Assembly (NCBI RefSeq): GCF_029664245.1
Contig: NZ_JANAIE010000002.1
Span: 310,001-374,000 of the forward strand
Origin: Profundicola chukchiensis
Lineage (GTDB): Bacteria > Bacteroidota > Bacteroidia > Flavobacteriales > Weeksellaceae
Direction of reading: 5' to 3'
DNA length: 64,000 nt
The notes under the pieces were generated by a model. The model was given only the letters and a program-made list of their open reading frames with translations, was not told the DNA's origin and ran no database searches. Below are positions 1 through 8,307 of the stretch, piece after piece. The number at the start of each line of letters is the position of its first letter. Position 1 is the first letter of the stretch. Both the position numbers and the translations under genes were made by a program.

Positions 1-48
1 TGATTAAAAGCTTCTTCACATTCATTTTATTCCTGCTGCTAAATCTTT

Positions 49-56
49 TATATTTG
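49..56 (+). promoter_or_regulatory. -7 promoter element upstream of the MBL hydrolase gene
   Basis: The octamer TATATTTG fits the Bacteroidota -7 consensus TAnnTTTG and lies about 100 bases upstream of the first gene. No convincing TTG is present at -33. Nothing else is recognised in bases 1-158; the TGA at 1-3 could be the stop of an upstream gene, but this cannot be told from the window. Confidence 0.4.
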
Positions 57-158
57 TACGAGAAGATTTTTTTTAAGGCATTTAATGCTCGATGATTTTG
101 AGTTAAAATAATTTAAACTCATATCAGTTCTTATTGTTTAATTTTAAAAATATATCCA

Positions 159-1022
159 ATGAAAATATATCCAATAGAATGCGGAAATCTTAAGTTAGAT
201 GGTGGTGCTATGTTTGGCGTAGTCCCTAAAACTATTTGGACAAGAACCAATCCTGCAGACGACAAAAACATGATTGACATTGCTACGCGCTCCCTTTTGA
301 TTGAAGACGGCGATCGTTTGATTTTAATCGATACGGGTATGGGTAACAAGCAAGACGAAAAGTTCTTTGGATATTATTATTTATGGGGAAATCACGATAT
401 CGATAGCTCCTTAGCTAAATATGGCTTTACACGTGACGATGTTACCGATGTGTTTTTAACTCATTTACATTTTGATCACTGTGGTGGAGCTATTCAATGG
501 AATAAAGACAGAACTGGATATGAGCCAGCTTTCAAAAATGCTAAATTCTGGTCTAACAAAGATCATTGGCAGTGGGCTGTTGAACCAAACCCAAGAGAAA
601 AAGCATCGTTTTTAACAGAAAACATTCAGCCGATTAAAGACAGTGGACAATTAAATTTCATTGATGTTCCTCAGGATAATTTCAATGGAACGACTCCCCT
701 AGGATTTGATGTGATTTTTGTGGATGGTCATACCGACAAACAAATGCTTCCAAAAATTCAATACAAAGACAAAACGATTGTTTACACAGCTGATTTAATT
801 GCAACGGCAGGGCATGTTCCTTTGGTTTATGTTATGGGATATGATACTAGACCTTTATTAACCATTAAAGAAAAGGAGATTTTCTTAGATAAGGCAGTTG
901 ATGAAAATTGGATTTTAGCTTTCGAGCACGATGCACATAATCAGTTAGCCACCCTAAAACGCACCGAAAGAGGTGTTAGAATTGATGAAACATTCACATT
1001 TAATGAAGTTTTTGGTGAGTAA
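159..1022 (+). CDS. MBL-fold metallo-hydrolase
   Basis: A 287-residue metallo-beta-lactamase-fold hydrolase without a signal peptide, so cytoplasmic. The metal-binding signature THLHFDHCGG lies near residues 100-109. Further ligands are expected from DGHTDKQ (about 188-194), TADL (about 207-210) and the His of FEHDAH near residue 253. The length and single-domain layout suit the lactonase/quorum-quenching-like branch of the superfamily, but the substrate cannot be read from sequence. The 3' end overlaps the start of the next gene by about 20 bases, which suggests one transcript and possibly translational coupling. Confidence 0.85.
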   Translation: MKIYPIECGNLKLDGGAMFGVVPKTIWTRTNPADDKNMIDIATRSLLIEDGDRLILIDTGMGNKQDEKFFGYYYLWGNHDIDSSLAKYGFTRDDVTDVFLTHLHFDHCGGAIQWNKDRTGYEPAFKNAKFWSNKDHWQWAVEPNPREKASFLTENIQPIKDSGQLNFIDVPQDNFNGTTPLGFDVIFVDGHTDKQMLPKIQYKDKTIVYTADLIATAGHVPLVYVMGYDTRPLLTIKEKEIFLDKAVDENWILAFEHDAHNQLATLKRTERGVRIDETFTFNEVFGE

Positions 1023-2709
1023 GTATTACATTTTTACAATCGCATTAGTATATCTTCTTTTTTCTTGGTCTTGCGCCAGAAAAGGAAGACCCGATGGTGG
1101 TCCTAAGGATATTACGCCACCGGTTTTGTTGCAATCGATTCCAGATACATTTAGCACGAATGTAGATACCAAAATCAAAAAAATTGAACTTAATTTTGAT
1201 GAATATGTGACTTTGAAGGATTACATGAAAAATGTAATTATTTCTCCGCCAGTTGACCCTCAGCCTATTTTCACGCCAACAGGAATGGCCGCAAAGAAAG
1301 TTACTGTTGAGTTTTCTGGAGAATTACAACCAGAAACCACTTATACCATCAATTTTGGTCAAAGTATTCAAGATAATAACGAGGGAAATCCACTCTCCTA
1401 TTTTTCTTATATTTTCTCTACAGGCGATAAAATCGACTCATTAGAAATTATAGGTAAAGTGAATAACATGGGCGAAAGAAAGTTGCCAGAAAATGTGATT
1501 GCCGCCCTTTACCGAATTGATTCTACTTATAATGATAGTTTAATTTTTAAGCAAAAGCCTTATTACGTTGCTAAATTAGACACAGCGAATCAATTTTCGC
1601 TTAAATATTTGCGTTCAGGATCGTATAGATTAGTTGCGTTTAATGATGAGGTTGCGAATACAAGACTAGATCCTGCCAAAGAAAAGTTTGCTTTTTATCC
1701 TGAAATCGTAGAAGCTGGAAGCAGCCAAAATTATGATTTAAATTTATTTAAGTTAAATCAGCCTTATAGAGCTAAAGAAGTAAGCCAAGTAGATTATGGT
1801 AAATTAGAATTTTACTTTGAAGGAAAACCAGAAAAAGTAGACATTCAAGCTTTGGAACCTACTTTCACGACTTCTAAAATTTATCACAAAGCTTATTCAG
1901 ATACAGCTACCTTATATTTTAATCCAAGCATAGATTCATTGACTGAAAAGCGCGTTCGCATGCATTTTGCCGTGAATTTCATGGATAAAATTGATTCTTT
2001 ACCGCCTGTAATTTATCAAACAGAAAAATACACGCCTCTAAAGGTTTATGGAAGAAACTTGGATTATGTTCCAGGGAAGATGTATGAGATTGAGGCAAAT
2101 TATCCGCTAGATACGTTGGATAAATCTTTTATATCTGTCGTTAAAGATTCTGTTGATTTAGACTTTGAAGTGAAACGATTGAAGCCTAATAAATTTGGTT
2201 TAGACTTTCCGATTGAATTTAATTCAAAATATAAAATTGCGGTTTTACCAGAAGCTGCTAAAGATTATATGCAGCGAACCAATGATACTTTAAACCTAAG
2301 TTTTGGGGTAAAAGAATCAAGAGACTTCGGTAACCTCATCTTGAACATTCAGAACAAGCCTGAAGCTCCTTTTTGGTTAAAGTTAATGAATGCGCAGGAT
2401 AGAGAAGTTACTTCAGTGTATGGCACAAAGGCAAAGCATGAGTTTAAACATCTAAAGCCGGGAGAATATTATTTTAAACTCTTGGTAGATGAAAACGCTA
2501 ATGAGCGATATGATACGGGAGATTGGTATGAACAAAAACAACCAGAACCGATTTATATTTATCAAGAAAATGTAACGGTTCGTGCGTATTGGGACATTGA
2601 GGAAACCTGGGTATTAGGTTCTTCTAATCAAAAATCTATAGAAGCACCAGAGAAAAAGGATATAGAGGAGTTGATGGATACACGTCCGAGAACCTTGGAT
2701 AGACCCTAA
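1003..2709 (+). CDS. Ig-like domain-containing lipoprotein
   Basis: About 568 residues. I place the start at ATG 1003, because it gives a compact signal peptide ending in the lipobox-like LFSWSC; an upstream GTG at 973 would add a polar leader. After the Cys comes RKGRPDGGPKDITPPVL, typical of a widespread Bacteroidota family with an N-terminal bacterial Ig-like (SbsA-type) domain followed by beta-rich repeats. The protein is probably anchored in the outer membrane. Its function is unknown. It overlaps the preceding hydrolase gene and is followed by a strong terminator at 2761. Confidence 0.8.
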   Translation: MKFLVSKYYIFTIALVYLLFSWSCARKGRPDGGPKDITPPVLLQSIPDTFSTNVDTKIKKIELNFDEYVTLKDYMKNVIISPPVDPQPIFTPTGMAAKKVTVEFSGELQPETTYTINFGQSIQDNNEGNPLSYFSYIFSTGDKIDSLEIIGKVNNMGERKLPENVIAALYRIDSTYNDSLIFKQKPYYVAKLDTANQFSLKYLRSGSYRLVAFNDEVANTRLDPAKEKFAFYPEIVEAGSSQNYDLNLFKLNQPYRAKEVSQVDYGKLEFYFEGKPEKVDIQALEPTFTTSKIYHKAYSDTATLYFNPSIDSLTEKRVRMHFAVNFMDKIDSLPPVIYQTEKYTPLKVYGRNLDYVPGKMYEIEANYPLDTLDKSFISVVKDSVDLDFEVKRLKPNKFGLDFPIEFNSKYKIAVLPEAAKDYMQRTNDTLNLSFGVKESRDFGNLILNIQNKPEAPFWLKLMNAQDREVTSVYGTKAKHEFKHLKPGEYYFKLLVDENANERYDTGDWYEQKQPEPIYIYQENVTVRAYWDIEETWVLGSSNQKSIEAPEKKDIEELMDTRPRTLDRP

Positions 2710-2760
2710 AGTAATTTTTCTACCCTAGATATTTAGACCTCTAAATTAAAAGATTTAGTA

Positions 2761-2801
2761 AAGCCCAAGCTTGATAAAATAATTCAAGTTTGGGCTTTTT
2801 T
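2761..2801 (+). terminator. Rho-independent terminator
   Basis: The arms AAGCCCAAGCTTGA and TCAAGTTTGGGCTT enclose a short AT loop and run into a T tract. It lies 50 bases after the Ig-like lipoprotein gene and ends that two-gene unit. Confidence 0.8.
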
Positions 2802-2857
2802 AATTGATTCAAAGTATAACTTTCCTTTTCATTTAAACACGAAATAAATGACTCGGA

Positions 2858-3003
2858 GCGCGGCCTGGATTGTCGTGGAAATCCTTTCTTTGCTGGCAAG
2901 CAACAATTTGCGAAGCCAAAGAGCGACCAACGGAAGCTCCTTTGGCGAGATAAATTGTCTTGTTGGCTAAGAAAGATTGGAACAGAAAGCCAGTTAAGCC
3001 GCC
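2858..3003. other. GC-rich, highly structured intergenic element (candidate ncRNA or palindromic repeat)
   Basis: This block is visibly more GC-rich than its surroundings and folds into nested stems. Outer stem: GCGGCCTGG (2860-2868) with CCAG (2990-2993) and GCCGC (2998-3002). Middle stem: 2880-2909 with 2952-2978, including CTTTCTT/AAGAAAG, GCTGG/TTGGC, CAAG/CTTG and ACAATTT/AAATTGT. Inner hairpin: GCCAAAG (2915-2921) with CTTTGGC (2940-2946). No credible reading frame crosses it. It sits between two convergent terminators, so it belongs to neither neighbouring transcript. Strand is undecided. It may be a ncRNA or a copy of a dispersed palindromic repeat. Together with the two terminators it accounts for most of the 387-base gap 2710-3096. 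Confidence 0.6.
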
Positions 3004-3046
3004 CAAATAAAACTAAATCCCATGTTGATGAACTAATTATTAAAGC

Positions 3047-3077
3047 AAAAAAAAGAGGCCCTATAGACCTCTTTTAT
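3047..3077 (-). terminator. Terminator after porV
   Basis: The inverted repeat AAAAGAGG / CCTCTTTT with a loop of about nine bases is followed on the minus strand by an eight-base T tract. It lies just beyond the porV stop codon. Confidence 0.75.
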
Positions 3078-3096
3078 ATTTTGTATTAACTGAATT

Positions 3097-4272
3097 TTAG
3101 TAATCGTAGCTATTGTAAGTTTCGCCACCGAAATCCCAAGTTAATCCGAATCTTAATGTATTTTCTAAAGCGTTGTTTACGTTGTTAGTTGGGATTAAAT
3201 AAGAGAAGTCTAATCCGAATGCGTTAAATCTCATTCCAGCACCTAAAGTAGCGTATTGTCTAGCTCCTTTTTCCATGCTTTCGTGGAAATAACCTGTTCT
3301 GAACGCGAATGCATTGTTGTAAACATATTCAGCTGAAAGTGCCCAAGTGAACTCTTTTAATTCTTCTGAGAAACCACCTGGAGCATCGCTAAATGAGTTG
3401 AAAATTCCCGAAACAACTCCATCATTTGGAATCGCCCAATAATCTACATTTCCGTCGTTGTTAACGTCCACAGGAACACTTGGCGTAGGAACTAATAATT
3501 TGTTCACCTCTACTCCTGCTGTTACTTTGTTGTAATCATCTAATAAGAAATCAAACGCCCCTCCCAAACGCATATTCGTTGGCAAGAAAGATCCTGTTTC
3601 TTGATCATCTGTATAGCTAATTTTTGGTCCAATATTACTAATGTTGAAACCACCTCTAATTCTACCGTCGAAGCTATTGAAGTTCATTCTCTCGGTTTGG
3701 AAATAACCTGCTACGTCCACCGCGAAAGAGCTTCCCGCTTTGGTCAATGCGTCTTGGTCATTGTTGAATAAATCTGAGCGAATATATCTTGCGGCAACCG
3801 CCATACCATAATAGTCACTTAATTTCAAACCATAAGAAACGTCAATTGAAAACTCGTTTGGTTTTGCCTGACCTAAGCTAGTGATTTCACCTCCAACTAG
3901 CTCTGTTAAGTCAACTTGTCCTAAGTTGAAGTAATAAATACTTGCCGCTACCGTACTTCTTTCCTCCTCACCTAAATAAGTGTAGAATGTACCGTTTAAT
4001 AAGAATACATCGTCTGTAATTTCACTTAAATAAGGTGTATATGAAATACCAACTCCTGAATAGTTTTTGGCGAAAACATATTTTGCAGGGTTCCAATATT
4101 GTGAGAAGGCATCTGGAGAAGTTGCAACTCCCATATCACCTAAACCACCCGCACGAGCATCTGGAGAAATTCTTAAGAAAGGTGCACCTGTTAGAACTGG
4201 TCTGTTGGCTTCTTGAGCCCAAATACATCCTGTTAATACAACCAACAGGATCAAGCTTAATTTATTTTTCAT
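3097..4272 (-). CDS. porV: Type IX secretion system outer-membrane protein PorV (LptO)
   Basis: About 391 residues. PorV is an outer-membrane beta-barrel of the FadL-like PorV/PorQ family. In studied Bacteroidota it brings cargo to the attachment complex and works with the sortase PorU. Visible here are a signal peptide (MKNKLSLILLVVLTG...WAQE), then the family-typical start PFLRISPDARAGGLGDMG, repeated beta-strand segments and an aromatic C-terminus. I prefer ATG 4272 because it directly begins the signal peptide; ATG 4299 would add nine residues. It lies 50 bases downstream of porU on the same strand, so the two are likely co-transcribed. Confidence 0.9.
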   Translation of the reverse strand: MKNKLSLILLVVLTGCIWAQEANRPVLTGAPFLRISPDARAGGLGDMGVATSPDAFSQYWNPAKYVFAKNYSGVGISYTPYLSEITDDVFLLNGTFYTYLGEEERSTVAASIYYFNLGQVDLTELVGGEITSLGQAKPNEFSIDVSYGLKLSDYYGMAVAARYIRSDLFNNDQDALTKAGSSFAVDVAGYFQTERMNFNSFDGRIRGGFNISNIGPKISYTDDQETGSFLPTNMRLGGAFDFLLDDYNKVTAGVEVNKLLVPTPSVPVDVNNDGNVDYWAIPNDGVVSGIFNSFSDAPGGFSEELKEFTWALSAEYVYNNAFAFRTGYFHESMEKGARQYATLGAGMRFNAFGLDFSYLIPTNNVNNALENTLRFGLTWDFGGETYNSYDY

Positions 4273-4322
4273 AGGTTTCGCAATATAATGTATTTTCATT
4301 TTTAAAGATTCAAAATTAAGAT

Positions 4323-7300
4323 TTATTTTAATATTACAAGCTTCTCTGTTTCGGAAGCTGTGCCTTTACAACTTTCGGGGTTGGCTCCTTTTATAATTGT
4401 CTTATATATATAGACGCCTTTTCCGATTTTATTGCCAAAGTCATCTAAACCATCCCAAGGAATTCCGAATTTATCGGTTCTATATCCTTCTCTAAAGGGC
4501 GCTGAAGAAACTTGTTGGCGAATCGTTTTCACTAATTTACCTGCAATACTGAATATTTGAACTTGAACTTCTAGGGCTTCTGGGCAATTATGCTCAAAAT
4601 GGAAATAAGTCTGATTGGTAAATGGATTGGGCCAATTCATCAATCGATTCATATGCAATTGTTGGTCACCGTTGTCCATAACTACAAAATCTAACGTTTC
4701 GGTTGTGGAATTATTGTTAATATCCCAAACTCTAAAAGTAACGGTATGCTCGCCTAGTTCTAAATCACTCAACTTATATAATACACGTCCTTTTTGGAAA
4801 TCTCTAACATTTGGATTGATACATGGCGAAGCATCTCCTCCCTCGAAATATTCGTTCAATACGGTTGTTGTACTAATCTTCCCATCTAGTAAATAAGTTA
4901 TATCATGTCCGATTCCGGCTCCTGTTGCATTAATTCCGGTACTATCTACAACACAGGCCAATAAATAAGGACTTCTATCGGTAATTCCACCGTTGGCAAA
5001 GTTTAAGTTGTTCATATATAAACCAACCACCGGACCTTCGTCGTCATTTACTCCATCTGGGTTAATGTCACCCACCAAGATATCATTCTTATACGTCATC
5101 CCGTCTACCTCGTTATTATGCGCATACAATGAAATCTTTCCTTCACCTACATCGAAGTTAATATCTTTAGGTACATAGAATTCTAATTTGTAGTTACCAT
5201 TTTCCACTGAAGTGGTACCTCTATATATTGCGTCTACTTGTTCTGTGAATTCTAAAACATCAATATTTCCATCGTTGTTTAAAGTTGTTCTCTCTACTGC
5301 CTTATCGAATAAAGTTCCTGTGATTTCTCCATTAAAGTTAGCATCCACACCAGAATTGCTAGCGTTTAAAACTTTACCTTCAAAACTCACAAAATCTAAG
5401 GCGCGTAGAGTTCCTGTAAACGCATCTGCTGGCTCTCCATTAATTTTATCAATTGTAATTTCTCTTGGCGGGCGAGCTAAAGAAATTAGCGGATCACCAA
5501 TTAAATTAATACTCAAACCTTCGTCTCCTAAATTATAATCAAGCTTTGCTAAACGTAATGCTTCTCCAATGGGTAAGAATTTATCACCATCCTCTTGAAA
5601 TATTCTTCGAATAATTTTATCGTTAATTCCAAGTCCATAAACTACTGCAATCTCTCTACTGGTTGTCAACATGGCGACTGAACCACCATTTGGGTTTTTG
5701 ATTAGCATTTCTCCACCAGAATCGATTTGAGGTATATCCCAAACTGTAAAATCACAAGTCACCGTTACGAAAACAGGCAAACGACTAAACTGCTGCTGAA
5801 AGTTGGTTAATTCTCTAATCTCATTTGGCGTAAAAACTCTTTCTTGCGCCCAACCATTTACACCACCATGACCAAAATAATTCACCAATAGTGTTCCCGT
5901 TTCGATTCCATTTACAATAGCATCGGTAACTGCTGGATAACGTAATCCACCTGAGCTACCTTCTTGTAAAAAAGCATCTATGTATAATTTCCTTAAAGTA
6001 TAAGCTGGTTCATTTTGCTCTAAAAATTGAGCAGCATCTTGATCAACTGTATGATGGAAAGCGTTGTTTGGTCCTGGATTATCATCGTCTACCACAAACA
6101 TGATTTTAGATCGCCAATCTCCGAATGGACTTCCTAAATTACTATCTGGACTAAAATAACTCAAAGTTTTATCGACCAATACTTTTGCTTCAGCGCGTGT
6201 GGCTGCGGGTAATCTCCCAATAGCAATATCGATTTGAAGCGGGTGTAAGCCTACATCGGTATCGTCTAACATTCCATAAAAATCATCCGAAACATAAGTT
6301 GTCCCTAGTCCTCTACTCGCCTCTGATTGATAAGTCGGAACCATATTGGTATTATTCGGAATTCTCTCTTTAAAATCATAAGACCCATCCCCAAAAAGTA
6401 AAGCATATTTAAGATTCCCATGTTCGTATAGCATTTTAAAGAAATCTCTAATCGCACTAATATCCTGCGACCCCGAACCAAATTCATTATATACTTGCTC
6501 AGTCGTCACAACAGCTGTGTTTACTCCACTATATAATTGGTGAGCGTTTGCCAACCTTTCAGCTTGGGCTTTATAGTCTGGATAGGTTACAATTACATAA
6601 TCTACATTGGAAATTGTACTAATCGCTTGGTTGTCGATTTGTTCTACAAATTTTGGACTTAATGCTTGCTCTTTATTAAAGGCAATAAATTCGTTCTTAT
6701 AATTTGAACTTGTTGTTCTAAACTTATAAGTTCCTCCTTCTGAAACTAGCATTTTAGCGTTTACTCTATCCGAAACATCCCAAACCATTTGAGGTGAGCC
6801 AGTTAAATTAAAGTCGTAAACCGTATTTTCATTCAAGTCTTCTAACCATCTAAACCCTAATTGTTGATTATTAAAAGCTAAGTTCTGCTTAAAGCTTAAT
6901 CGCACATAATCTAAATAAACACTTGCTGCAGGATTCGAAGAATTATTGAGATTTAAATTTAAACTAAAAGGAAGGTTGCCCGTAAACTCGCTATTTCCCA
7001 TTCTCACTTCAAAAAGCGCATTGGCTCCACCAGCAAAACTAGTTGTTCCAACAGTTGCTCCATTCAAATTTACATCTACACTGGTATTTCCTGCGTTTAC
7101 CCCAACATAGCGGTATTCTATTCGGCCAGTCCCCACCATATTACCCATATGATTTAAATTGATATTAAAATCATTATCTCTGGCTAAGTTCTGTCCAAAC
7201 CATTGTCGACCTACATTATATATATTGATATTATCTTTTTCGTAAAATAAGACTTGATCGAAATCTCCTTTGTTAGCAACTGCGTTTTCTTGAATATTTT

Positions 7301-8159
7301 CAAGCTGAACTCTTTTACCATTTCCTGGACTTTCAAAATTAATAAAGTAATATGCTTTATCCTCATACAAGTGCTTAGAATGTCTTGGGTAAATTGAATT
7401 AGAAATCCTATCGATCCCATTAGGTCCCTGCGCATAAAACAAGAAATAATCTGACTCGTCGAAACTACCATCCTCTAAACCTTCGGCATAGATCGCATTT
7501 TCTTGTAGTCCATTGTATCTAAAATCCCCTGGATTCTCTGGAAGCATCATTCCTCCATTACCATAAATTTTAAATTTACTGGGGTTAAAGTCTGTTGGTA
7601 TTCCATTTTGCCTTAAAAAAGCCTTATCTATTTTATATATACCTGTGGTATCAACGCTGATTTTATAGAACCTTCCATTGCTTGCATTTAAAACGGCTGG
7701 CGGTGGCGTACGATTCGAATTAGAGTTGGTAGTAATAGTACGGTTTGAATTAACTACTTCAAAACTTGTAATCTGATAGGCTCTATTTTCGTCGCGATAA
7801 AGTCCTGTAATATCTAAAGCTTTATGAATAGCTTTACCACCTTTCATGGTTTTAATCCAAAATTCTGGCTCTTTGGGAAGGTCGGTAAACTGCACATCTC
7901 CCAATTCTTTTCTTGATATTTCTTTGGACTGAATATTTTGGATTTCAAAATTATCAAGACCACTTGCTACTTCCTGATAATAAAAGTGGGCTATATTTTT
8001 TGAATCTAAATAATTTCCAGTTGATTGGATACTTGGAACAAAAACCGTATTTTCGCCAAACGAATTTATTTCTGACTTAGCTTTCCAAGTTAATTGAAAG
8101 CTCTGTGCAGCGAGTGAATTCAGCGAAAAGAGGAGGAGGATATATAAATAGTATTTCAT
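4323..8159 (-). CDS. porU: Type IX secretion system sortase PorU (C25 gingipain-like)
   Basis: A 1278-residue secreted protease of peptidase family C25. PorU removes the C-terminal sorting domain of T9SS cargo at the cell surface and attaches the cargo. Visible are a signal peptide (residues 1 to about 18), a long beta-rich N-terminal region, and the gingipain core with catalytic His in NYFGHGG (about 764) and catalytic Cys in TVTCDFTVWD (about 800). A C-terminal sorting-domain-like region follows (about 1173-1278), with WPNPFTNQT, the GK-V-I segment and KGVYIYK. Length is within the family range. Its partner porV follows directly; gldJ is divergent across 148 bases. Confidence 0.93.
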   Translation of the reverse strand: MKYYLYILLLFSLNSLAAQSFQLTWKAKSEINSFGENTVFVPSIQSTGNYLDSKNIAHFYYQEVASGLDNFEIQNIQSKEISRKELGDVQFTDLPKEPEFWIKTMKGGKAIHKALDITGLYRDENRAYQITSFEVVNSNRTITTNSNSNRTPPPAVLNASNGRFYKISVDTTGIYKIDKAFLRQNGIPTDFNPSKFKIYGNGGMMLPENPGDFRYNGLQENAIYAEGLEDGSFDESDYFLFYAQGPNGIDRISNSIYPRHSKHLYEDKAYYFINFESPGNGKRVQLENIQENAVANKGDFDQVLFYEKDNINIYNVGRQWFGQNLARDNDFNINLNHMGNMVGTGRIEYRYVGVNAGNTSVDVNLNGATVGTTSFAGGANALFEVRMGNSEFTGNLPFSLNLNLNNSSNPAASVYLDYVRLSFKQNLAFNNQQLGFRWLEDLNENTVYDFNLTGSPQMVWDVSDRVNAKMLVSEGGTYKFRTTSSNYKNEFIAFNKEQALSPKFVEQIDNQAISTISNVDYVIVTYPDYKAQAERLANAHQLYSGVNTAVVTTEQVYNEFGSGSQDISAIRDFFKMLYEHGNLKYALLFGDGSYDFKERIPNNTNMVPTYQSEASRGLGTTYVSDDFYGMLDDTDVGLHPLQIDIAIGRLPAATRAEAKVLVDKTLSYFSPDSNLGSPFGDWRSKIMFVVDDDNPGPNNAFHHTVDQDAAQFLEQNEPAYTLRKLYIDAFLQEGSSGGLRYPAVTDAIVNGIETGTLLVNYFGHGGVNGWAQERVFTPNEIRELTNFQQQFSRLPVFVTVTCDFTVWDIPQIDSGGEMLIKNPNGGSVAMLTTSREIAVVYGLGINDKIIRRIFQEDGDKFLPIGEALRLAKLDYNLGDEGLSINLIGDPLISLARPPREITIDKINGEPADAFTGTLRALDFVSFEGKVLNASNSGVDANFNGEITGTLFDKAVERTTLNNDGNIDVLEFTEQVDAIYRGTTSVENGNYKLEFYVPKDINFDVGEGKISLYAHNNEVDGMTYKNDILVGDINPDGVNDDEGPVVGLYMNNLNFANGGITDRSPYLLACVVDSTGINATGAGIGHDITYLLDGKISTTTVLNEYFEGGDASPCINPNVRDFQKGRVLYKLSDLELGEHTVTFRVWDINNNSTTETLDFVVMDNGDQQLHMNRLMNWPNPFTNQTYFHFEHNCPEALEVQVQIFSIAGKLVKTIRQQVSSAPFREGYRTDKFGIPWDGLDDFGNKIGKGVYIYKTIIKGANPESCKGTASETEKLVILK

Positions 8160-8232
8160 TTCAAATCTAAACGTTTAATAGAAATTTTTATTTCGATTAC
8201 AATAAAAAAATTAAGTAATCGTTATGAAAGAG

Positions 8233-8240
8233 CAAAGTAA
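8233..8240 (-). promoter_or_regulatory. Putative -7 element for porU-porV
   Basis: On the minus strand this reads TTACTTTG, one mismatch from TAnnTTTG. It lies about 73 bases before the porU start, in the porU/gldJ divergent spacer. Confidence 0.35.
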
Positions 8241-8242
8241 AA

Positions 8243-8273
8243 TTGCAATATTCGTTGTAAATTTTTTTCTTTG
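8243..8273 (+). promoter_or_regulatory. Putative promoter of gldJ
   Basis: TTG at 8243-8245 is followed after 20 bases by TTTCTTTG at 8266-8273, close to the Bacteroidota -33/-7 pattern. The gldJ start is 35 bases downstream. It nearly abuts the putative porU promoter, so the two T9SS/gliding units may be controlled together. Confidence 0.5.
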
Positions 8274-8307
8274 CAAGATATATAAAAGTTGAAAACAAAT
8301 AAATCAA

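Noticed and set aside
131-349. Open frame antisense to the MBL hydrolase gene
   Set aside because: It lies opposite a well-supported gene and has no recognisable domain or promoter.
4993-5538. Long open frames antisense to porU
   Set aside because: They mirror porU codon structure, have no plausible starts or domains, and porU itself is fully supported.
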